Below the pieces are notes generated by a model. That model was not told the DNA's origin. It searched no databases and saw only the letters and a program-made list of their open reading frames with translations. A stretch of 64,000 bases of DNA from Vibrio tapetis subsp. tapetis (lineage in GTDB: Bacteria; Pseudomonadota; Gammaproteobacteria; Enterobacterales; Vibrionaceae): assembly GCF_900233005.1 (NCBI RefSeq), contig NZ_LT960611.1:1178001-1242000 (forward strand), given 5' to 3'. Position 1 is the stretch's first letter. Every line of letters begins with the position of its first letter. Shown one piece after another: positions 28,507-38,687 of the stretch. A program made the position numbers and the translations under genes.

Positions 28507-31464
28507 ATGAAAAGAATGCTTATCAACGCAACTCAAAAAGAAGAGTTGCGTGTCGCTTTAGTCGACGGACAGCGCCTATTTGATCTAGATATCGAAAGCC
28601 CTGGCCACGAATCAAAAAAAGCGAACATATACAAAGGACGTATCACTCGAATTGAACCAAGCCTAGAAGCTGCATTTGTAGATTACGGCGCAGAGAGACA
28701 CGGCTTCCTACCCCTTAAAGAAATCGCTAAAGATTACTTCCCTGCGGGTTACACTTACCAAGGCCGTCCAAGCATTAAAGAAGTGCTTAAAGAAGGCCAA
28801 GAAGTTATTGTTCAAGTAGAAAAAGAAGAACGTGGTAGCAAAGGTGCTGCTCTGACTACTTTTATCTCTCTTGCGGGTAGCTATCTTGTTCTTATGCCGA
28901 ACAACCCTCGTGCCGGTGGTATTTCTCGCCGCATCGAAGGTGACGAGCGTACTCAACTTAAGGCAGCACTAAGTACATTAGAGCTACCTCAAGGTATGGG
29001 TCTTATCGTCCGTACGGCTGGTGTTGGTAAAAGCGCAGAAGAGCTAGAGTGGGATCTTAACGTTCTACTTAACCATTGGAATGCCATCAAAGATGCCTCT
29101 AATGACAACCCTGCTCCATTCCTAATTCACCAAGAAAGTAACGTAATTGTTCGCGCTATCCGTGACTATCTACGTCGCGATATTGGTGAAATATTGATTG
29201 ATAGCAACACCATTTACGAACGTGCTAAACAGCACATTCAACTTATTCGCCCTGATTTCCTAAATCGCGTGAAGAAGTACGACGGTGAAGTGCCTCTATT
29301 TAGTCACTACCAAATTGAAAGCCAAATTGAATCTGCATTCCAACGTGAAGTTCGTTTGCCTTCAGGTGGCTCAATTGTTATCGACCCAACCGAAGCACTA
29401 ACGTCTATCGATATTAACTCCTCTCGAGCAACGAAAGGCGGAGATATCGAAGAAACAGCACTAAACACTAACTTAGAAGCTGCAGATGAAATTGCTCGTC
29501 AATTGCGTCTACGAGATCTGGGTGGTTTGGTTGTTATCGACTTCATCGATATGACGCCAGTTCGTCACCAACGTGAAGTAGAAAGTCGTTTACGTGAAGC
29601 TGTTCGTATGGACCGCGCACGCGTTCAAATCGGCCGCATCTCACGCTTTGGTCTATTGGAAATGTCACGTCAACGTTTAAGCCCGTCACTGGCTGAAGCG
29701 AGTCACCATATTTGTCCTCGTTGTACGGGTACGGGTGTGGTTCGTGATAACGAATCTCTAGCACTGTCTGTTCTTCGTTTGATTGAAGAAGAAGCACTAA
29801 AAGACAACAGCATCCAAGTGCTTGCCGTTGTGCCTGTTGCTATCGCTTCATACCTGTTGAACGAAAAGCGTCGCTCTGTAAACCATATTGAAAAATCACA
29901 AAACGTGAAAATCACAATTGTGCCAAACTCTGATATGGAAACCCCACACTTCGAAGTAATTCGTATCCGTGATGGTGAAGAGCAAGACCTTCTTTCTTAC
30001 TTAGTACCTAAGAAACTTGAAGCGCTAAAAGAAGCAGAAAGCAAAGAGCCATCTGAAGCAGAAATCAAGCCTAAGAAACTTGAAGAACCTGCACTTAAAG
30101 GTTTTGCCGCTCCTGCGCAATCAGCTCCGACTCCTGCTCCGATGCCTAAAGCGGATACCGCTACTACGCCAAAAGCAGCAGAAGAAAACGCTGAACCTGG
30201 CCTATTAAGCCGCATGTTTAAAGCTCTAGGTAGCTTCCTATTTGGTTCTTCTGAAGAAGCAAAACCTGAAGAAAAGAAAGAAGAAAAAACTGACAACCGT
30301 CGCGACAATCAACAACGTCGTGGCCGTAAAGATCAACGTGACAACCGTCGCCGTAACTCACGTGATGGCAACCGTCCACAGCGTAATAACAAGCGTCGTG
30401 ACGAAGAGTCTACTCAAGATCGCAACAACGAGAATAAGCCTAAGGCCGACACTCGTAAACCTAGACAAGAACGTAAACCTAGACAGGAACGTAAGCCTAG
30501 AGACGAAGCTAAAACTAATGAACTTGCAGAGCAAGGTAAGCAGCTAGCAGCAGAAGCGCAAGCTGAAACACCGGTTGTTCAAAAAGAGAAGAAAGCGGAA
30601 CAAGTTAAAGAACGCCGCCAACGTCGTAAAATGAACAAGCAAGTTCGAGTTAAAGCCCAACAAGAGCAAGCAGCCGAAGAAGCGAAAGCAACAGAAGCAC
30701 TTGCAAACGCGGAACAAACTGAAGCGAAGCAAGAACCACAGGCAAAAGCTGAAGGTGAAGAGAAGCAACGTCGTAATCGTCGCTCTCCTCGTCACTTACG
30801 TGCAAGCGGCCAACGCCGCCGTCGTGGTCGCGATCGTCGTCCTAACCCATTCCGTCTACGCAAGGGTGGTGTAGCCTCTCCTGAAATGGCGATGGGTAAA
30901 GTGATGCCTAAGTACGACCTCTACAAGCCTAAGAAGCGCAACAAATCTGAAGAGAAACAAGTGGATGCTGTACTACCACTATCTCTTCCTGTTGGTGGTT
31001 TTGCTTGCCCTGAGATGTCGATGGGTAAAGTCATCATCATGCGTCCTGCTGTGGTTGAACAAGCGCCGGTTGAAGCTAAAGTTGAAACAGTTGAAGCGAC
31101 TGCCTCTCCAGTTACAGAAGTAACCGTTGAGACCAAAGCGCCAGTTGTTGAAGCCAAAGTTGAAGAACAAACAGCCAAGGCTGAAGTTCCGAATGCTCCA
31201 GTAGTTGAAGCTCCAGAGCAAAAACCAGTTGTTGAGGCTGATCCGGTTGTTGAAACGAAAGTCGTTGTCGCTAAAGAATCTCGTGCTCCACATAAGTTGA
31301 AGTCACAAGTTTCTGCTCCAATGGCAAGTGCGCCAGGTAACCAAGAACTGAAAGAAATTGAAGTGATTGCTGCGCCATTCCGCACTGAGACGTTCCAGCC
31401 CAAAGGTGCCGGTAGTCAAGCTGCGTCAAGCCAAGCGTCTGCAACAATGTCTAAAACACTGTAA
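28507..31464 (+). CDS. rne: Ribonuclease E
   Basis: Main endonuclease of mRNA decay and rRNA/tRNA processing and scaffold of the degradosome. The 985-residue protein has the S1 RNA-binding domain (about 38-120, [21 protein letters not shown] split), the DNase I-like catalytic part with [10 protein letters not shown] (Asp about 303) and [12 protein letters not shown] (Asp about 346), and the zinc-link ICPRCTGTG (about 402-410). Residues beyond about 530 form the disordered scaffold: a Pro/Ala part, an AR2-like region rich in Arg and Asn (about 600-700), and repeated motifs [13 protein letters not shown] and [16 protein letters not shown], followed by Val/Glu-rich repeats. Start ATG 28507 fits [13 protein letters not shown]. 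Confidence 0.97.
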   Translation: MKRMLINATQKEELRVALVDGQRLFDLDIESPGHESKKANIYKGRITRIEPSLEAAFVDYGAERHGFLPLKEIAKDYFPAGYTYQGRPSIKEVLKEGQEVIVQVEKEERGSKGAALTTFISLAGSYLVLMPNNPRAGGISRRIEGDERTQLKAALSTLELPQGMGLIVRTAGVGKSAEELEWDLNVLLNHWNAIKDASNDNPAPFLIHQESNVIVRAIRDYLRRDIGEILIDSNTIYERAKQHIQLIRPDFLNRVKKYDGEVPLFSHYQIESQIESAFQREVRLPSGGSIVIDPTEALTSIDINSSRATKGGDIEETALNTNLEAADEIARQLRLRDLGGLVVIDFIDMTPVRHQREVESRLREAVRMDRARVQIGRISRFGLLEMSRQRLSPSLAEASHHICPRCTGTGVVRDNESLALSVLRLIEEEALKDNSIQVLAVVPVAIASYLLNEKRRSVNHIEKSQNVKITIVPNSDMETPHFEVIRIRDGEEQDLLSYLVPKKLEALKEAESKEPSEAEIKPKKLEEPALKGFAAPAQSAPTPAPMPKADTATTPKAAEENAEPGLLSRMFKALGSFLFGSSEEAKPEEKKEEKTDNRRDNQQRRGRKDQRDNRRRNSRDGNRPQRNNKRRDEESTQDRNNENKPKADTRKPRQERKPRQERKPRDEAKTNELAEQGKQLAAEAQAETPVVQKEKKAEQVKERRQRRKMNKQVRVKAQQEQAAEEAKATEALANAEQTEAKQEPQAKAEGEEKQRRNRRSPRHLRASGQRRRRGRDRRPNPFRLRKGGVASPEMAMGKVMPKYDLYKPKKRNKSEEKQVDAVLPLSLPVGGFACPEMSMGKVIIMRPAVVEQAPVEAKVETVEATASPVTEVTVETKAPVVEAKVEEQTAKAEVPNAPVVEAPEQKPVVEADPVVETKVVVAKESRAPHKLKSQVSAPMASAPGNQELKEIEVIAAPFRTETFQPKGAGSQAASSQASATMSKTL

Positions 31465-31490
31465 GTGTAAATAGACAATAAGTACCCTTT

Positions 31491-31521
31491 AAAAGACCGC
31501 ACTCTTTAGTGCGGTCTTTTT
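31491..31521 (+). terminator. Rho-independent terminator of rne
   Basis: AAAAGACCGCACT and AGTGCGGTCTTTTT form an 11-13 bp stem with a 5-nt loop and T-run, 27 nt after the rne stop. Confidence 0.93.
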
Positions 31522-31766
31522 GTATAAATAACTTTAGACTAAGGCTCTTGAAACAATCTGCTCCATTCACATCTGAAACAACTCAATCGTTAATATTAAT
31601 CAATTGTTCATAGAACAATCACTCTATCAATATTGAACTTCATCACGCTTTTCGGTACGATGCGCGCACTTACATATCGAAACATTACGCTGTTCTTTTA
31701 CATTGACACTATTTGACCCAGCCTATCTTCGATAACATTCACCTCTAGCTAATTGACTGAGCAAAA

Positions 31767-33323
31767 ATGTTCGAATTTCCACAGTTTTCTAAACACTCTG
31801 TTAAAAACGATGTGCTTTCTGGTTTAACCGTAGCACTTGCCCTTGTCCCTGAAGCCGTAGCCTTTGCTTTTGTAGCCGGCGTTGACCCTATGGTCGGCCT
31901 ATACGCCGCATTCATTGTTAGCTTGATCACGTCTATTTTAGGTGGTCGCCCAGGCATGATTTCTGGTGCTACTGGTGCGATGGCGGTTGTAATGACGAGC
32001 TTAGTACTTACACACGGTATTCAATACTTATTTGCCGCCGTTTTACTCGCCGGTATTTTGCAAATCACCGCGGGTATTTTCAAACTGGGCAAATTTATCC
32101 GAATGGTTCCACACCCGGTAATGATTGGCTTCGTTAATGGTTTGGCTATTGTTATCTTCTTAGCTCAGTTAGGTCAGTTTAAAGCACCAGATTTAACGGG
32201 CGCATTAACTTGGTTACCCCAAGACCAAATGATGTTAATGATGGGCTTGGTTCTTTTAACCATGGCGATCATTCACTTCTTACCAAAAGTTACGACAGCT
32301 GTCCCTTCTTCTTTGGTTGCTATTTTTACTGTGACCGCATTAGTTCAAGGCTTAGAACTTGATACTCGTACCGTTGTGGATTTCTTACGTAGTATGTCTG
32401 GTGATAGCGCTGCAACATTAGCAGGCTCATTACCAACCTTCTCTATTCCGAATGTGCCAGTTTCAATTGAGACGCTGCAAATCATCTTGCCATACGCAAT
32501 CATCCTTGCTGCTATCGGTTTGATTGAATCACTGCTAACACTGACCGTTATCGATGAGATGACAAACACCCGCGGCCAAAGTAACCGTGAATGTGTTGGT
32601 CAAGGTGTGGCTAACGTTACCTGTTCAGTATTTGGTGCGATGGGCGGTTGTGCGATGATTGGTCAATCAATGATCAACGTTAATTCCGGCGGTCGTGGTC
32701 GACTTTCTGGTATTGTCGCAGCATTGAGTCTGTTGTTCTTCATCCTATTCGGCTCTGCGCTTATCGAAATGATCCCGCTGGCAGCACTTGTTGGTGTTAT
32801 GTTCATGGTTGTGATTGGCACATTCGAATGGGCTACCTTTAAATTGGCACGTCGTGTACCAAAACAAGACTTCTTCGTTATCGTATTGGTTACGGTTGTT
32901 ACCGTACTAACGGACCTAGCCGTCGCTGTGCTTGTCGGTGTTATCGCTTCTGCTCTTATGTTTGCATGGCAACACGCTAAGCACATCTACGCGTCAAGCC
33001 ACTTGAATGCAGAAGGCTCAAAAGAATACCATATCAATGGACCAGTATTCTTCGGTTCAGCCGCAAACTTCCTAGAGTTGTTTGATGCACAAAACGACCC
33101 TGACGATGTTATTGTCGACTTTGCTAACTCACGTGTTACGGATCACTCAGCTATCGAAGCTATTGAGACCATTGCTGAGCGCTACAGTGCTCTTGGCAAA
33201 ACGCTTCATCTTCGTCATTTAAGCCAAGATTGCCGCGCACTATTGCACAAAGCGGGAAGCTTAGTTGAGATCAACGTAAAAGAAGATCCTAGCTACAAAG
33301 TTGCTACTGACATTCTTGCTTAA
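31767..33323 (+). CDS. SulP (SLC26)-family anion transporter with STAS domain
   Basis: A 518-residue membrane protein. The N-terminal part (about residues 10-400) has some 12-14 hydrophobic helices of the UraA/SLC26 fold, with [20 protein letters not shown] and [21 protein letters not shown] as family signatures. The C-terminal STAS domain (about 415-518) includes [20 protein letters not shown], where the DHSA motif resembles anti-sigma antagonist sites. Substrate is unknown: sulfate, bicarbonate and dicarboxylates are all transported by family members. Single-gene unit ending in a strong terminator that also overlaps the leader region of btuR. Confidence 0.92.
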   Translation: MFEFPQFSKHSVKNDVLSGLTVALALVPEAVAFAFVAGVDPMVGLYAAFIVSLITSILGGRPGMISGATGAMAVVMTSLVLTHGIQYLFAAVLLAGILQITAGIFKLGKFIRMVPHPVMIGFVNGLAIVIFLAQLGQFKAPDLTGALTWLPQDQMMLMMGLVLLTMAIIHFLPKVTTAVPSSLVAIFTVTALVQGLELDTRTVVDFLRSMSGDSAATLAGSLPTFSIPNVPVSIETLQIILPYAIILAAIGLIESLLTLTVIDEMTNTRGQSNRECVGQGVANVTCSVFGAMGGCAMIGQSMINVNSGGRGRLSGIVAALSLLFFILFGSALIEMIPLAALVGVMFMVVIGTFEWATFKLARRVPKQDFFVIVLVTVVTVLTDLAVAVLVGVIASALMFAWQHAKHIYASSHLNAEGSKEYHINGPVFFGSAANFLELFDAQNDPDDVIVDFANSRVTDHSAIEAIETIAERYSALGKTLHLRHLSQDCRALLHKAGSLVEINVKEDPSYKVATDILA

Positions 33324-33346
33324 TCGTTAGTAACGCTAATAACTAT

Positions 33347-33377
33347 TAAAACCAACGTATTTACGTTGGTTTTTTTT
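33347..33377 (+). terminator. Rho-independent terminator after the SulP gene
   Basis: AAAACCAACGTA and TACGTTGGTTTT form a 12-bp stem with a 2-nt loop and a run of eight T. Confidence 0.93.
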
Positions 33378-33458
33378 GCACTTAATTTTCCTAAGGTTTT
33401 TACCGAACGCAAGATAAGTTACTATATTGTAAAGCCAAATAGAGATCTAAGGGACAAC

Positions 33459-34064
33459 ATGCCTTCTCAACAAAGCAAAGACGAACGCTATCAAGCTCGT
33501 CAAAAAAAAGTAAAAGATAAAATTGATGAAAAGATTGCGGCGGCTCAAGAAGTAAAAGGACTGTTGCTCGTTATTACTGGTAATGGCAAAGGCAAATCTA
33601 CTTCTGGTTTTGGAACCATATGCCGTGCAATTGGCCATGGCTTGAATTGTGGAGTCACTCAATTCATCAAAGGTACTTGGGATAACGGAGAAAAAAACCT
33701 CCTGGAAAAGCTGGGTGTCGAATTTCATGTCATGGGAACGGGTTTCACTTGGGAAACGCAAGATAAACAAAAAGACACCGAGGCCGCTCAAAAAGTTTGG
33801 CAGGAATGTAAGCGCATGCTGACCGATGAGTCCATTGACGTATTGCTATTTGACGAACTGACTTACATGGTTAACTACGGATACATCGAGTTGGAAGAGT
33901 TGACTGAAGCATTGAAAAACCGTCCTCCGATGCAATCCGTTATTATTACTGGCCGTGGCGCCCATAGAGAATTAACCGAATTAGCTGACACAGTGTCTGA
34001 AGTACGCAATGTTAAGCACGCATTCGAAAATGGGGTAAAAGCATTAAAAGGTGTCGATTGGTAA
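33459..34064 (+). CDS. btuR: Cob(I)yrinic acid a,c-diamide adenosyltransferase
   Basis: Transfers the adenosyl group of ATP to cobalt of corrinoids, the last activation step to coenzyme B12 in salvage. The 201-residue protein has the P-loop VITGNGKGKSTSGFG (about 43-57), TQFIKGTWDNGEKN, VLLFDELTYMVNYG (Walker B-like, about 127-140) and IITGRGAHRELTELAD. I set the start at 33459 (MPSQQSKDERYQARQKK), preceded by a purine-rich AAGGGA; homologues begin here. In E. coli btuR lies next to yciK, whereas here they are 32 kb apart. Convergent with the next gene. Confidence 0.95.
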   Translation: MPSQQSKDERYQARQKKVKDKIDEKIAAAQEVKGLLLVITGNGKGKSTSGFGTICRAIGHGLNCGVTQFIKGTWDNGEKNLLEKLGVEFHVMGTGFTWETQDKQKDTEAAQKVWQECKRMLTDESIDVLLFDELTYMVNYGYIELEELTEALKNRPPMQSVIITGRGAHRELTELADTVSEVRNVKHAFENGVKALKGVDW

Positions 34065-34068
34065 TCGT

Positions 34069-35022
34069 TTAATTACCTAAAATAGTGCCTATTGAAGTCA
34101 ATATAGGACTGTGATCAGAACCTTCAAACTCTAATAAAGTACGGCGACTGCAAATCACGTACTTTATTTTTGCTTCACTCTTTAACCACAAGTGGTCTAT
34201 CGCTATCCTCGCCCGCGACGGAAACACAATCCCTGAAAATTTCGTAGGCCAACTTCCAATCGGCTGCTGCTCATAACCGACAAGCATTTCTTTATATCTC
34301 TGACTCTGTGACGATAAGTTAAAATCTCCCACGACCAATGTTGTATTTAAAGCAGAAGACGACACCAAAGCTTCCAGCGCACCAATAGTCGAGTTGCGAG
34401 CTAACCATAGAGATTCACTTCTAGGGGAAGGCGGGTGACCGACATAAAGCGCAATATCTGTGTTAAATTTCGGCTGCCAAATTCCTTGAATGAGTTTATG
34501 GCCGTAAGCCGAGTTGTGTACGTTCATTCCATACAATAAGCTTTTACTAAGTACCATTTGGCCACTTGGATAGCCTATCTTAGACTGCCCGCCATATTGA
34601 TACGGGTAGACATTGTCTAACACCCGAAACTGTTCCCCATGCTCCGGAGACACTTCCTGCAAAACAACAAGGTCGATAGGTTGCGTTCGAACATACTCAA
34701 TAAAGGAAGAAAGATCGGGATTTTCGTAACGAAGATTATATTGAACAATAGAAAGGGGGTTTACGCATGAACCTTCACGCTCATAGCTTGCCGGTGTAAG
34801 GTAAAAAAGCCAGATAAATGCCAGCGGAAGTGTACATACGACAAGTCGATAATGAGCAGACAATAAAAAAAACACGAATAAGATTGCGTAGTACCCAACG
34901 AGTATAGCGGGTATACCTGCTACGTTTTCCATCCACCAAATCGGACTAAATAGCCCCGCCGAGCCAAAAAGCAATGACGGGACGACAATCAATCCGATAT
35001 ACGAATAGTGCTTTTTTATCAC
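34069..35022 (-). CDS. Membrane-anchored endonuclease/exonuclease/phosphatase-family protein
   Basis: A 317-residue protein with two or three N-terminal hydrophobic segments (about residues 5-75) and a C-terminal EEP domain. Visible EEP motifs are YNLRYENPD, DLVVLQEVSPEHG (metal-binding Glu), LVVGDFNLSSQ (Asp and Asn of the DxN motif), and the terminal GSDHSPI (catalytic His). The domain would face the periplasm. The family includes DNases, sphingomyelinases and phosphodiesterases, so the substrate cannot be named. It stops 4 nt from the convergent btuR gene with no visible terminator between them. Confidence 0.82.
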   Translation of the reverse strand: MIKKHYSYIGLIVVPSLLFGSAGLFSPIWWMENVAGIPAILVGYYAILFVFFLLSAHYRLVVCTLPLAFIWLFYLTPASYEREGSCVNPLSIVQYNLRYENPDLSSFIEYVRTQPIDLVVLQEVSPEHGEQFRVLDNVYPYQYGGQSKIGYPSGQMVLSKSLLYGMNVHNSAYGHKLIQGIWQPKFNTDIALYVGHPPSPRSESLWLARNSTIGALEALVSSSALNTTLVVGDFNLSSQSQRYKEMLVGYEQQPIGSWPTKFSGIVFPSRARIAIDHLWLKSEAKIKYVICSRRTLLEFEGSDHSPILTSIGTILGN

Positions 35023-35128
35023 CTATTAGCTTACCATTCATTCCTTAGTATTTATTAATCTAGCAGACAACCGCTATAATTTTAAGGGCAGTAACACACC
35101 TACCCGACTTACAACCTATGAAACGCTT

Positions 35129-35773
35129 CTATTTGAGTTCTGTTAAAACCAATTCAAGGGACGAACGAACCTGATGGCCAAGCGCTAATATCTCTTCACA
35201 CGGTTCAACAAGATCGGGAATTTGATAGGTAGTCATATTCGCGGCAACGGCAGATCGAACCCCGTTATTTGAGTCTTCAAACGCTAGACAGTTCTCAGGG
35301 GCAACACCGAGGCGACTTGCCGCGAGCAAATAAATCTCAGGATCTGGTTTACCCTGTTTTACTTCACATCCTGTAGCCAGAACATCAAAATACTGACTAA
35401 GCCCCGCTAATCGTAATTTGGTTTCCGCGACTTCTTTTCGTGTCGAGGTAGCAACAGCCATAGGATAGTTATTTCTTTTCAACCACTCTAACAGTTCAAC
35501 TACTCCTTCTTTAACCGGAATAGCTTGGTGCATAACAACGGCATCATAGCGTTTACGCCATTCAGCATTCAGGCTTGGATAATCCAAATCGGGTCCATAT
35601 CCATCGCAAATAGCCTGCTCAATACCAGCCGCATTACGCCCAATAATCGTTAGGTACACATCTTGCAAAAATGGCACGTTACGTACTTCACATGCTTGCT
35701 GGAATATTTTCATGCATACACGCTCAGTATCGAGCAAGAGTCCGTCCATATCAAAAATTGCGGCTTGAAACAT
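35129..35773 (-). CDS. HAD-family phosphatase, beta-phosphoglucomutase-like
   Basis: A 214-residue haloacid dehalogenase-fold hydrolase. Motif I is FDMDGLLLDTE at residues 7-17 (nucleophile Asp and acid/base Asp), motif II is AVATSTRKEVAETKL (about 108), motif III Lys in GKPDPEIYLLAA (about 145), and motif IV LAFEDSNNGVRSAVAA (about 167). A helical C1 cap lies between motifs I and II. It most likely dephosphorylates a small sugar phosphate. I place the start at 35773 because upstream Met codons give an odd MMITM extension; this is a choice between several. Confidence 0.85.
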   Translation of the reverse strand: MFQAAIFDMDGLLLDTERVCMKIFQQACEVRNVPFLQDVYLTIIGRNAAGIEQAICDGYGPDLDYPSLNAEWRKRYDAVVMHQAIPVKEGVVELLEWLKRNNYPMAVATSTRKEVAETKLRLAGLSQYFDVLATGCEVKQGKPDPEIYLLAASRLGVAPENCLAFEDSNNGVRSAVAANMTTYQIPDLVEPCEEILALGHQVRSSLELVLTELK

Positions 35774-35882
35774 CATAGTTATCATCAAAAGAAGTCAATC
35801 GAAGCCCGTATTCTACACGAGCTCGCAACGTAACATAGTCAATATGCAGTAAATAACTCAAGCAACCCAGTCAGCAATACAC

Positions 35883-36674
35883 TCATTTAATTAGTATGTT
35901 ACTTTGATGAGCATAGTTCCCATCTGGCCATAAATGGACTGGGTATTGGTAATCAAACGATTCCATCATGTTGACTAATTCTGGCAATTTCTGCTTTAAA
36001 GAACGTCTGTTCTTGATCATCATTTCATCAGATTGTAGATCCGCCGACGAACCTAAGTACGCCGCAGTGGCCAGATAGAAAAACTCTACGGTTTTGCAGC
36101 TATCATCACAGGTAGGATCGTCATAAGAATAGCTGCCTTGTTGCTCTGCCTTTTGCCATTGTTTATATAGCAAGCTGCCTTGTGCTTTGGTATCACTAAA
36201 AACGGTCGGAGCAAGGTTTTGCCAACCCGCATTCACAATTAAATGATGAATTTCTTCTTGAGACGCATCTCGTCTATCAATGGGGGCTGTTTCCTCTCCC
36301 GAAAGGTCTTGCCCAATAGTATTCTCCAGATCAGGTTCAATCTTTTCAAACGCTTGCTCACTAAAGCCTCTAGCACTCATCAATAGCGTCGCTTTGTTTT
36401 GCTTTAATAGAGGTAACAAACGTGGTTCATCGACCTTCCCATCCTGATCATTATCCAACCATTGTGCAGTTACATTCGCGGCATGGACAAGTTTGGTTCG
36501 CTTTACCTCTTTGGTCGCACAAATAGTCACGCTATTAAAAACAATCGCACTCTGAGTAAAGAAGTCCGCAGGGCACACCTCTAATGCACTCGTTGAGCTC
36601 TGGAACTCATCGCTGGCAAACGTGCTAAACGGCAAAGCCAAAAACATGAAGCAGCAGACAGTATTCATTTTCAT
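35883..36674 (-). CDS. Exported protein of unknown function with an EF-hand-like loop
   Basis: About 263 residues with a signal peptide (MKMNTVCCFMFLALPFSTFAS). The mature protein has paired Cys (CPADFF, TICATKE, DPTCDDSCKTVEF), an EF-hand-like loop WLDNDQDGKVDEPRLL near residue 75, and the segment EEIHHLIVNAGWQNLAP with a His pair followed by CDDSCKTVEFFYLATAAYLG, which could be a metal site. I do not recognise the family. It is divergent from almE, sharing a 270-bp promoter region, so it might be co-regulated with the lipid A modification genes. Start is uncertain among 36677 (GTG), 36674 and 36668. Confidence 0.6.
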   Translation of the reverse strand: MKMNTVCCFMFLALPFSTFASDEFQSSTSALEVCPADFFTQSAIVFNSVTICATKEVKRTKLVHAANVTAQWLDNDQDGKVDEPRLLPLLKQNKATLLMSARGFSEQAFEKIEPDLENTIGQDLSGEETAPIDRRDASQEEIHHLIVNAGWQNLAPTVFSDTKAQGSLLYKQWQKAEQQGSYSYDDPTCDDSCKTVEFFYLATAAYLGSSADLQSDEMMIKNRRSLKQKLPELVNMMESFDYQYPVHLWPDGNYAHQSNILIK

Positions 36675-36734
36675 CACAGATAACCCTTACAACAAATCGT
36701 TAGACACATCTTAATGCTATTTTCGATACTCTTC

Positions 36735-36750
36735 TGTCACGAATTGTCAC
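36735..36750. promoter_or_regulatory. Direct repeat TGTCAC-N4-TGTCAC upstream of almE
   Basis: Two perfect TGTCAC hexamers start 10 bp apart, the spacing used by OmpR-class response regulators binding as tandem dimers. In V. cholerae, almEFG is activated by the OmpR-class regulator CarR (VprA). That these repeats are its site is inference. Confidence 0.4.
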
Positions 36751-36943
36751 TCCATTCTCCTGCATAAATTGATGCCAAATCACCATCAGCCCTTACGCAC
36801 CCAATATGATTACGTTAAGAGAGGCCGTAAACAAAGTGTGATATGTATTATGACAAACCATACATATCAATACAAAACTATGATATTTTCACTTCGCCTC
36901 ATTTTGTACAGTGTTCATATAAGTAAGAACTTGAGAAACGACT

Positions 36944-38482
36944 GTGTCTTCTACTATCAAAAAAATTTGGCAAAACTTCAATCGATTAGGCGATCATTAC
37001 GAAGCTTTGTGGGTAAACAACAAAAGCTACTCATATCGCGACTTGGCTACCCGCTCACAAAAAGTCAATTTGAACTTGAAAGCATGCAGTGCGCACCAAA
37101 AAACGGTTGCTGTTTTAGCAACACGTTCTGTCGATACTTATAGTGCACTTCTGGGGACTTTATTTAGCGGCAACATCTTTCTACCGTTAAGCCCTAAACA
37201 ACCAGAGCAACGGCTTGTGGATATTTTACACGCGGCCCACTGCGATCTCATTATCGCGTCACCGTGTGATCGCGATTTGATCGATCGATTGCTACAAGCT
37301 TTACCTCTACTACAAATTATTTGGCAAACAGAACACCCAAATGACCAAGAAAACGGATCGGTCATGAAGATAAACGACGAAGCAGAGAACGTTGACATCG
37401 CGACAGGCGGTTACGCGTACCTGATGTTTACCTCAGGCACTACGGGAACGCCGAAAGGTATTGGCATTACGCATCAAAATTTAGATCAATATATCAACCA
37501 TATGGATTCATGTTTCGAATTCAATTCTGACGATAAATTTTCTCAACACTCTGATTTAACGTTTGACCTTTCTGTACACGACTGGGCACTGTCGTGGAGC
37601 CATGGAGCCGCACTGTATGTTTTACCAGAGCTACTGAAAAGTTGTCCGGTAGACTTTATTCGATTTCATGGCATTACCAGCATGCTCGCTGTTCCCAATA
37701 TCATCCCTTTGTCTGCCCAATTAAACAAACTTGAGAAAAACAGTATCCCATCTCTAAGGCACAGTTTTTTTTGTGGGCAAGCACTCAGTGTCGATCATGC
37801 CTCGCAGTGGGCGCAAGCGACGAATCGAAAGCTGGTCAACCTTTACGGACCGACAGAAGCAACAATTGCAATAAGTGCCCATGAGTTCAACCTCCAGAAA
37901 GACTATCAAGCACCCTACGTGCCTATTGGCAGTATGTTCAAGGGCCAAACATCAAGGTTAGTGCCTATTGCACACTCTGACTGTGCACGTTTGTATATCC
38001 AAGGGGAGCAAGTAATCAATCATTACTGGCACAACGCGATCGCCGACAAACTGGCTTTTCAGCAAGATTCACAGGGTGAAATTTGGTACGACACAGGTGA
38101 CATCGTGACTGTGAACGAGAACGGGCTGAACTATAAAGGAAGACAGGATCACCAAGTCAAAGTTCAAGGGCACCGCATAGAACTGGGAGAAATAGAAAGT
38201 ACCGTCCGACAATTAGGCTTCGAAAGCGCTGCTGTACCTTGGCCGATAAATGAACATGGCGAGGCTATAGGGTTAGTTTTATATGTCATCGAAACATCAA
38301 AAACGAACCGTCCAGCTATAGAAAAACACCTTCGTATGAAACTGCCCAATTATATGATCCCTAGCAGTATTCATTTTTGCCAGCGTTTACCTATTAACAT
38401 TAATGGCAAAGTTGATCTTAAGGATCTTCAAACGCAACTAAACAAACTATCAGGAAAAACTCATGATCCAAGCATACATTAA
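36944..38482 (+). CDS. almE: AlmE-like glycine adenylation enzyme
   Basis: A 512-residue adenylate-forming enzyme of the NRPS A-domain type. Core motifs: A3 MFTSGTTGTPKGIG at 161-174, HDWALSWSHGAALYVLP (A4 area), A5 NLYGPTEAT near 305, A7 YDTGD near 387, A8 GRQDHQVKVQGHRIELGEIE near 400, and the catalytic Lys in INGKVDL (A10) near the C-terminus. It would adenylate an amino acid and load it on the carrier protein encoded next. The gene order with a carrier protein and an LpxL-like transferase is that of almEFG of V. cholerae, where glycine is used. Start codon is GTG with a weak ribosome binding site. It overlaps almF by 20 nt. Confidence 0.88.
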   Translation: MSSTIKKIWQNFNRLGDHYEALWVNNKSYSYRDLATRSQKVNLNLKACSAHQKTVAVLATRSVDTYSALLGTLFSGNIFLPLSPKQPEQRLVDILHAAHCDLIIASPCDRDLIDRLLQALPLLQIIWQTEHPNDQENGSVMKINDEAENVDIATGGYAYLMFTSGTTGTPKGIGITHQNLDQYINHMDSCFEFNSDDKFSQHSDLTFDLSVHDWALSWSHGAALYVLPELLKSCPVDFIRFHGITSMLAVPNIIPLSAQLNKLEKNSIPSLRHSFFCGQALSVDHASQWAQATNRKLVNLYGPTEATIAISAHEFNLQKDYQAPYVPIGSMFKGQTSRLVPIAHSDCARLYIQGEQVINHYWHNAIADKLAFQQDSQGEIWYDTGDIVTVNENGLNYKGRQDHQVKVQGHRIELGEIESTVRQLGFESAAVPWPINEHGEAIGLVLYVIETSKTNRPAIEKHLRMKLPNYMIPSSIHFCQRLPININGKVDLKDLQTQLNKLSGKTHDPSIH

Positions 38483-38687
38483 TGATTACTTGGCCAATTT
38501 TGGCCACCAATTATCAGACGAAAGTACCATTTTCACCGAAATAGACTCTATGCAGTTCATTGGTTTACTTTCCCATTTAACTCAGCATGGCATTAATGCA
38601 GACTTAAGTCAGTTTCATTTGCCGATGTCTGCGAGTTTACGAGACTTTATTCAATGGCTCGAACCCTTCTCAAAGGAAAACTCATGA
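38463..38687 (+). CDS. almF: AlmF-like carrier protein
   Basis: A 74-residue acidic carrier protein. The phosphopantetheine attachment site is probably Ser29 in FTEIDSMQFIGLLSHL, which has the DS(M/L) core of acyl carrier proteins with aspartate before serine. It would hold glycine as a thioester after AlmE adenylates it. The start codon lies within the end of almE with AGGAAAAACTC upstream, and its TGA stop overlaps the almG start (ATGA), so the three genes are translationally coupled. Clearly distinct from the housekeeping AcpP at 21.1 kb. Confidence 0.87.
   Translation: MIQAYINDYLANFGHQLSDESTIFTEIDSMQFIGLLSHLTQHGINADLSQFHLPMSASLRDFIQWLEPFSKENS

Noticed and set aside
30921..31403. A 160-codon minus-strand frame rich in Ser/Thr/Gly
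   Set aside because: It is the antisense shadow of the low-complexity Val/Glu/Ala-rich tail of RNase E; no ribosome binding site or family features.
36944..38687. Nonribosomal peptide or siderophore synthetase fragment
   Set aside because: There is no condensation or thioesterase domain; a stand-alone A domain, a carrier and an LpxL-like protein match almEFG better.
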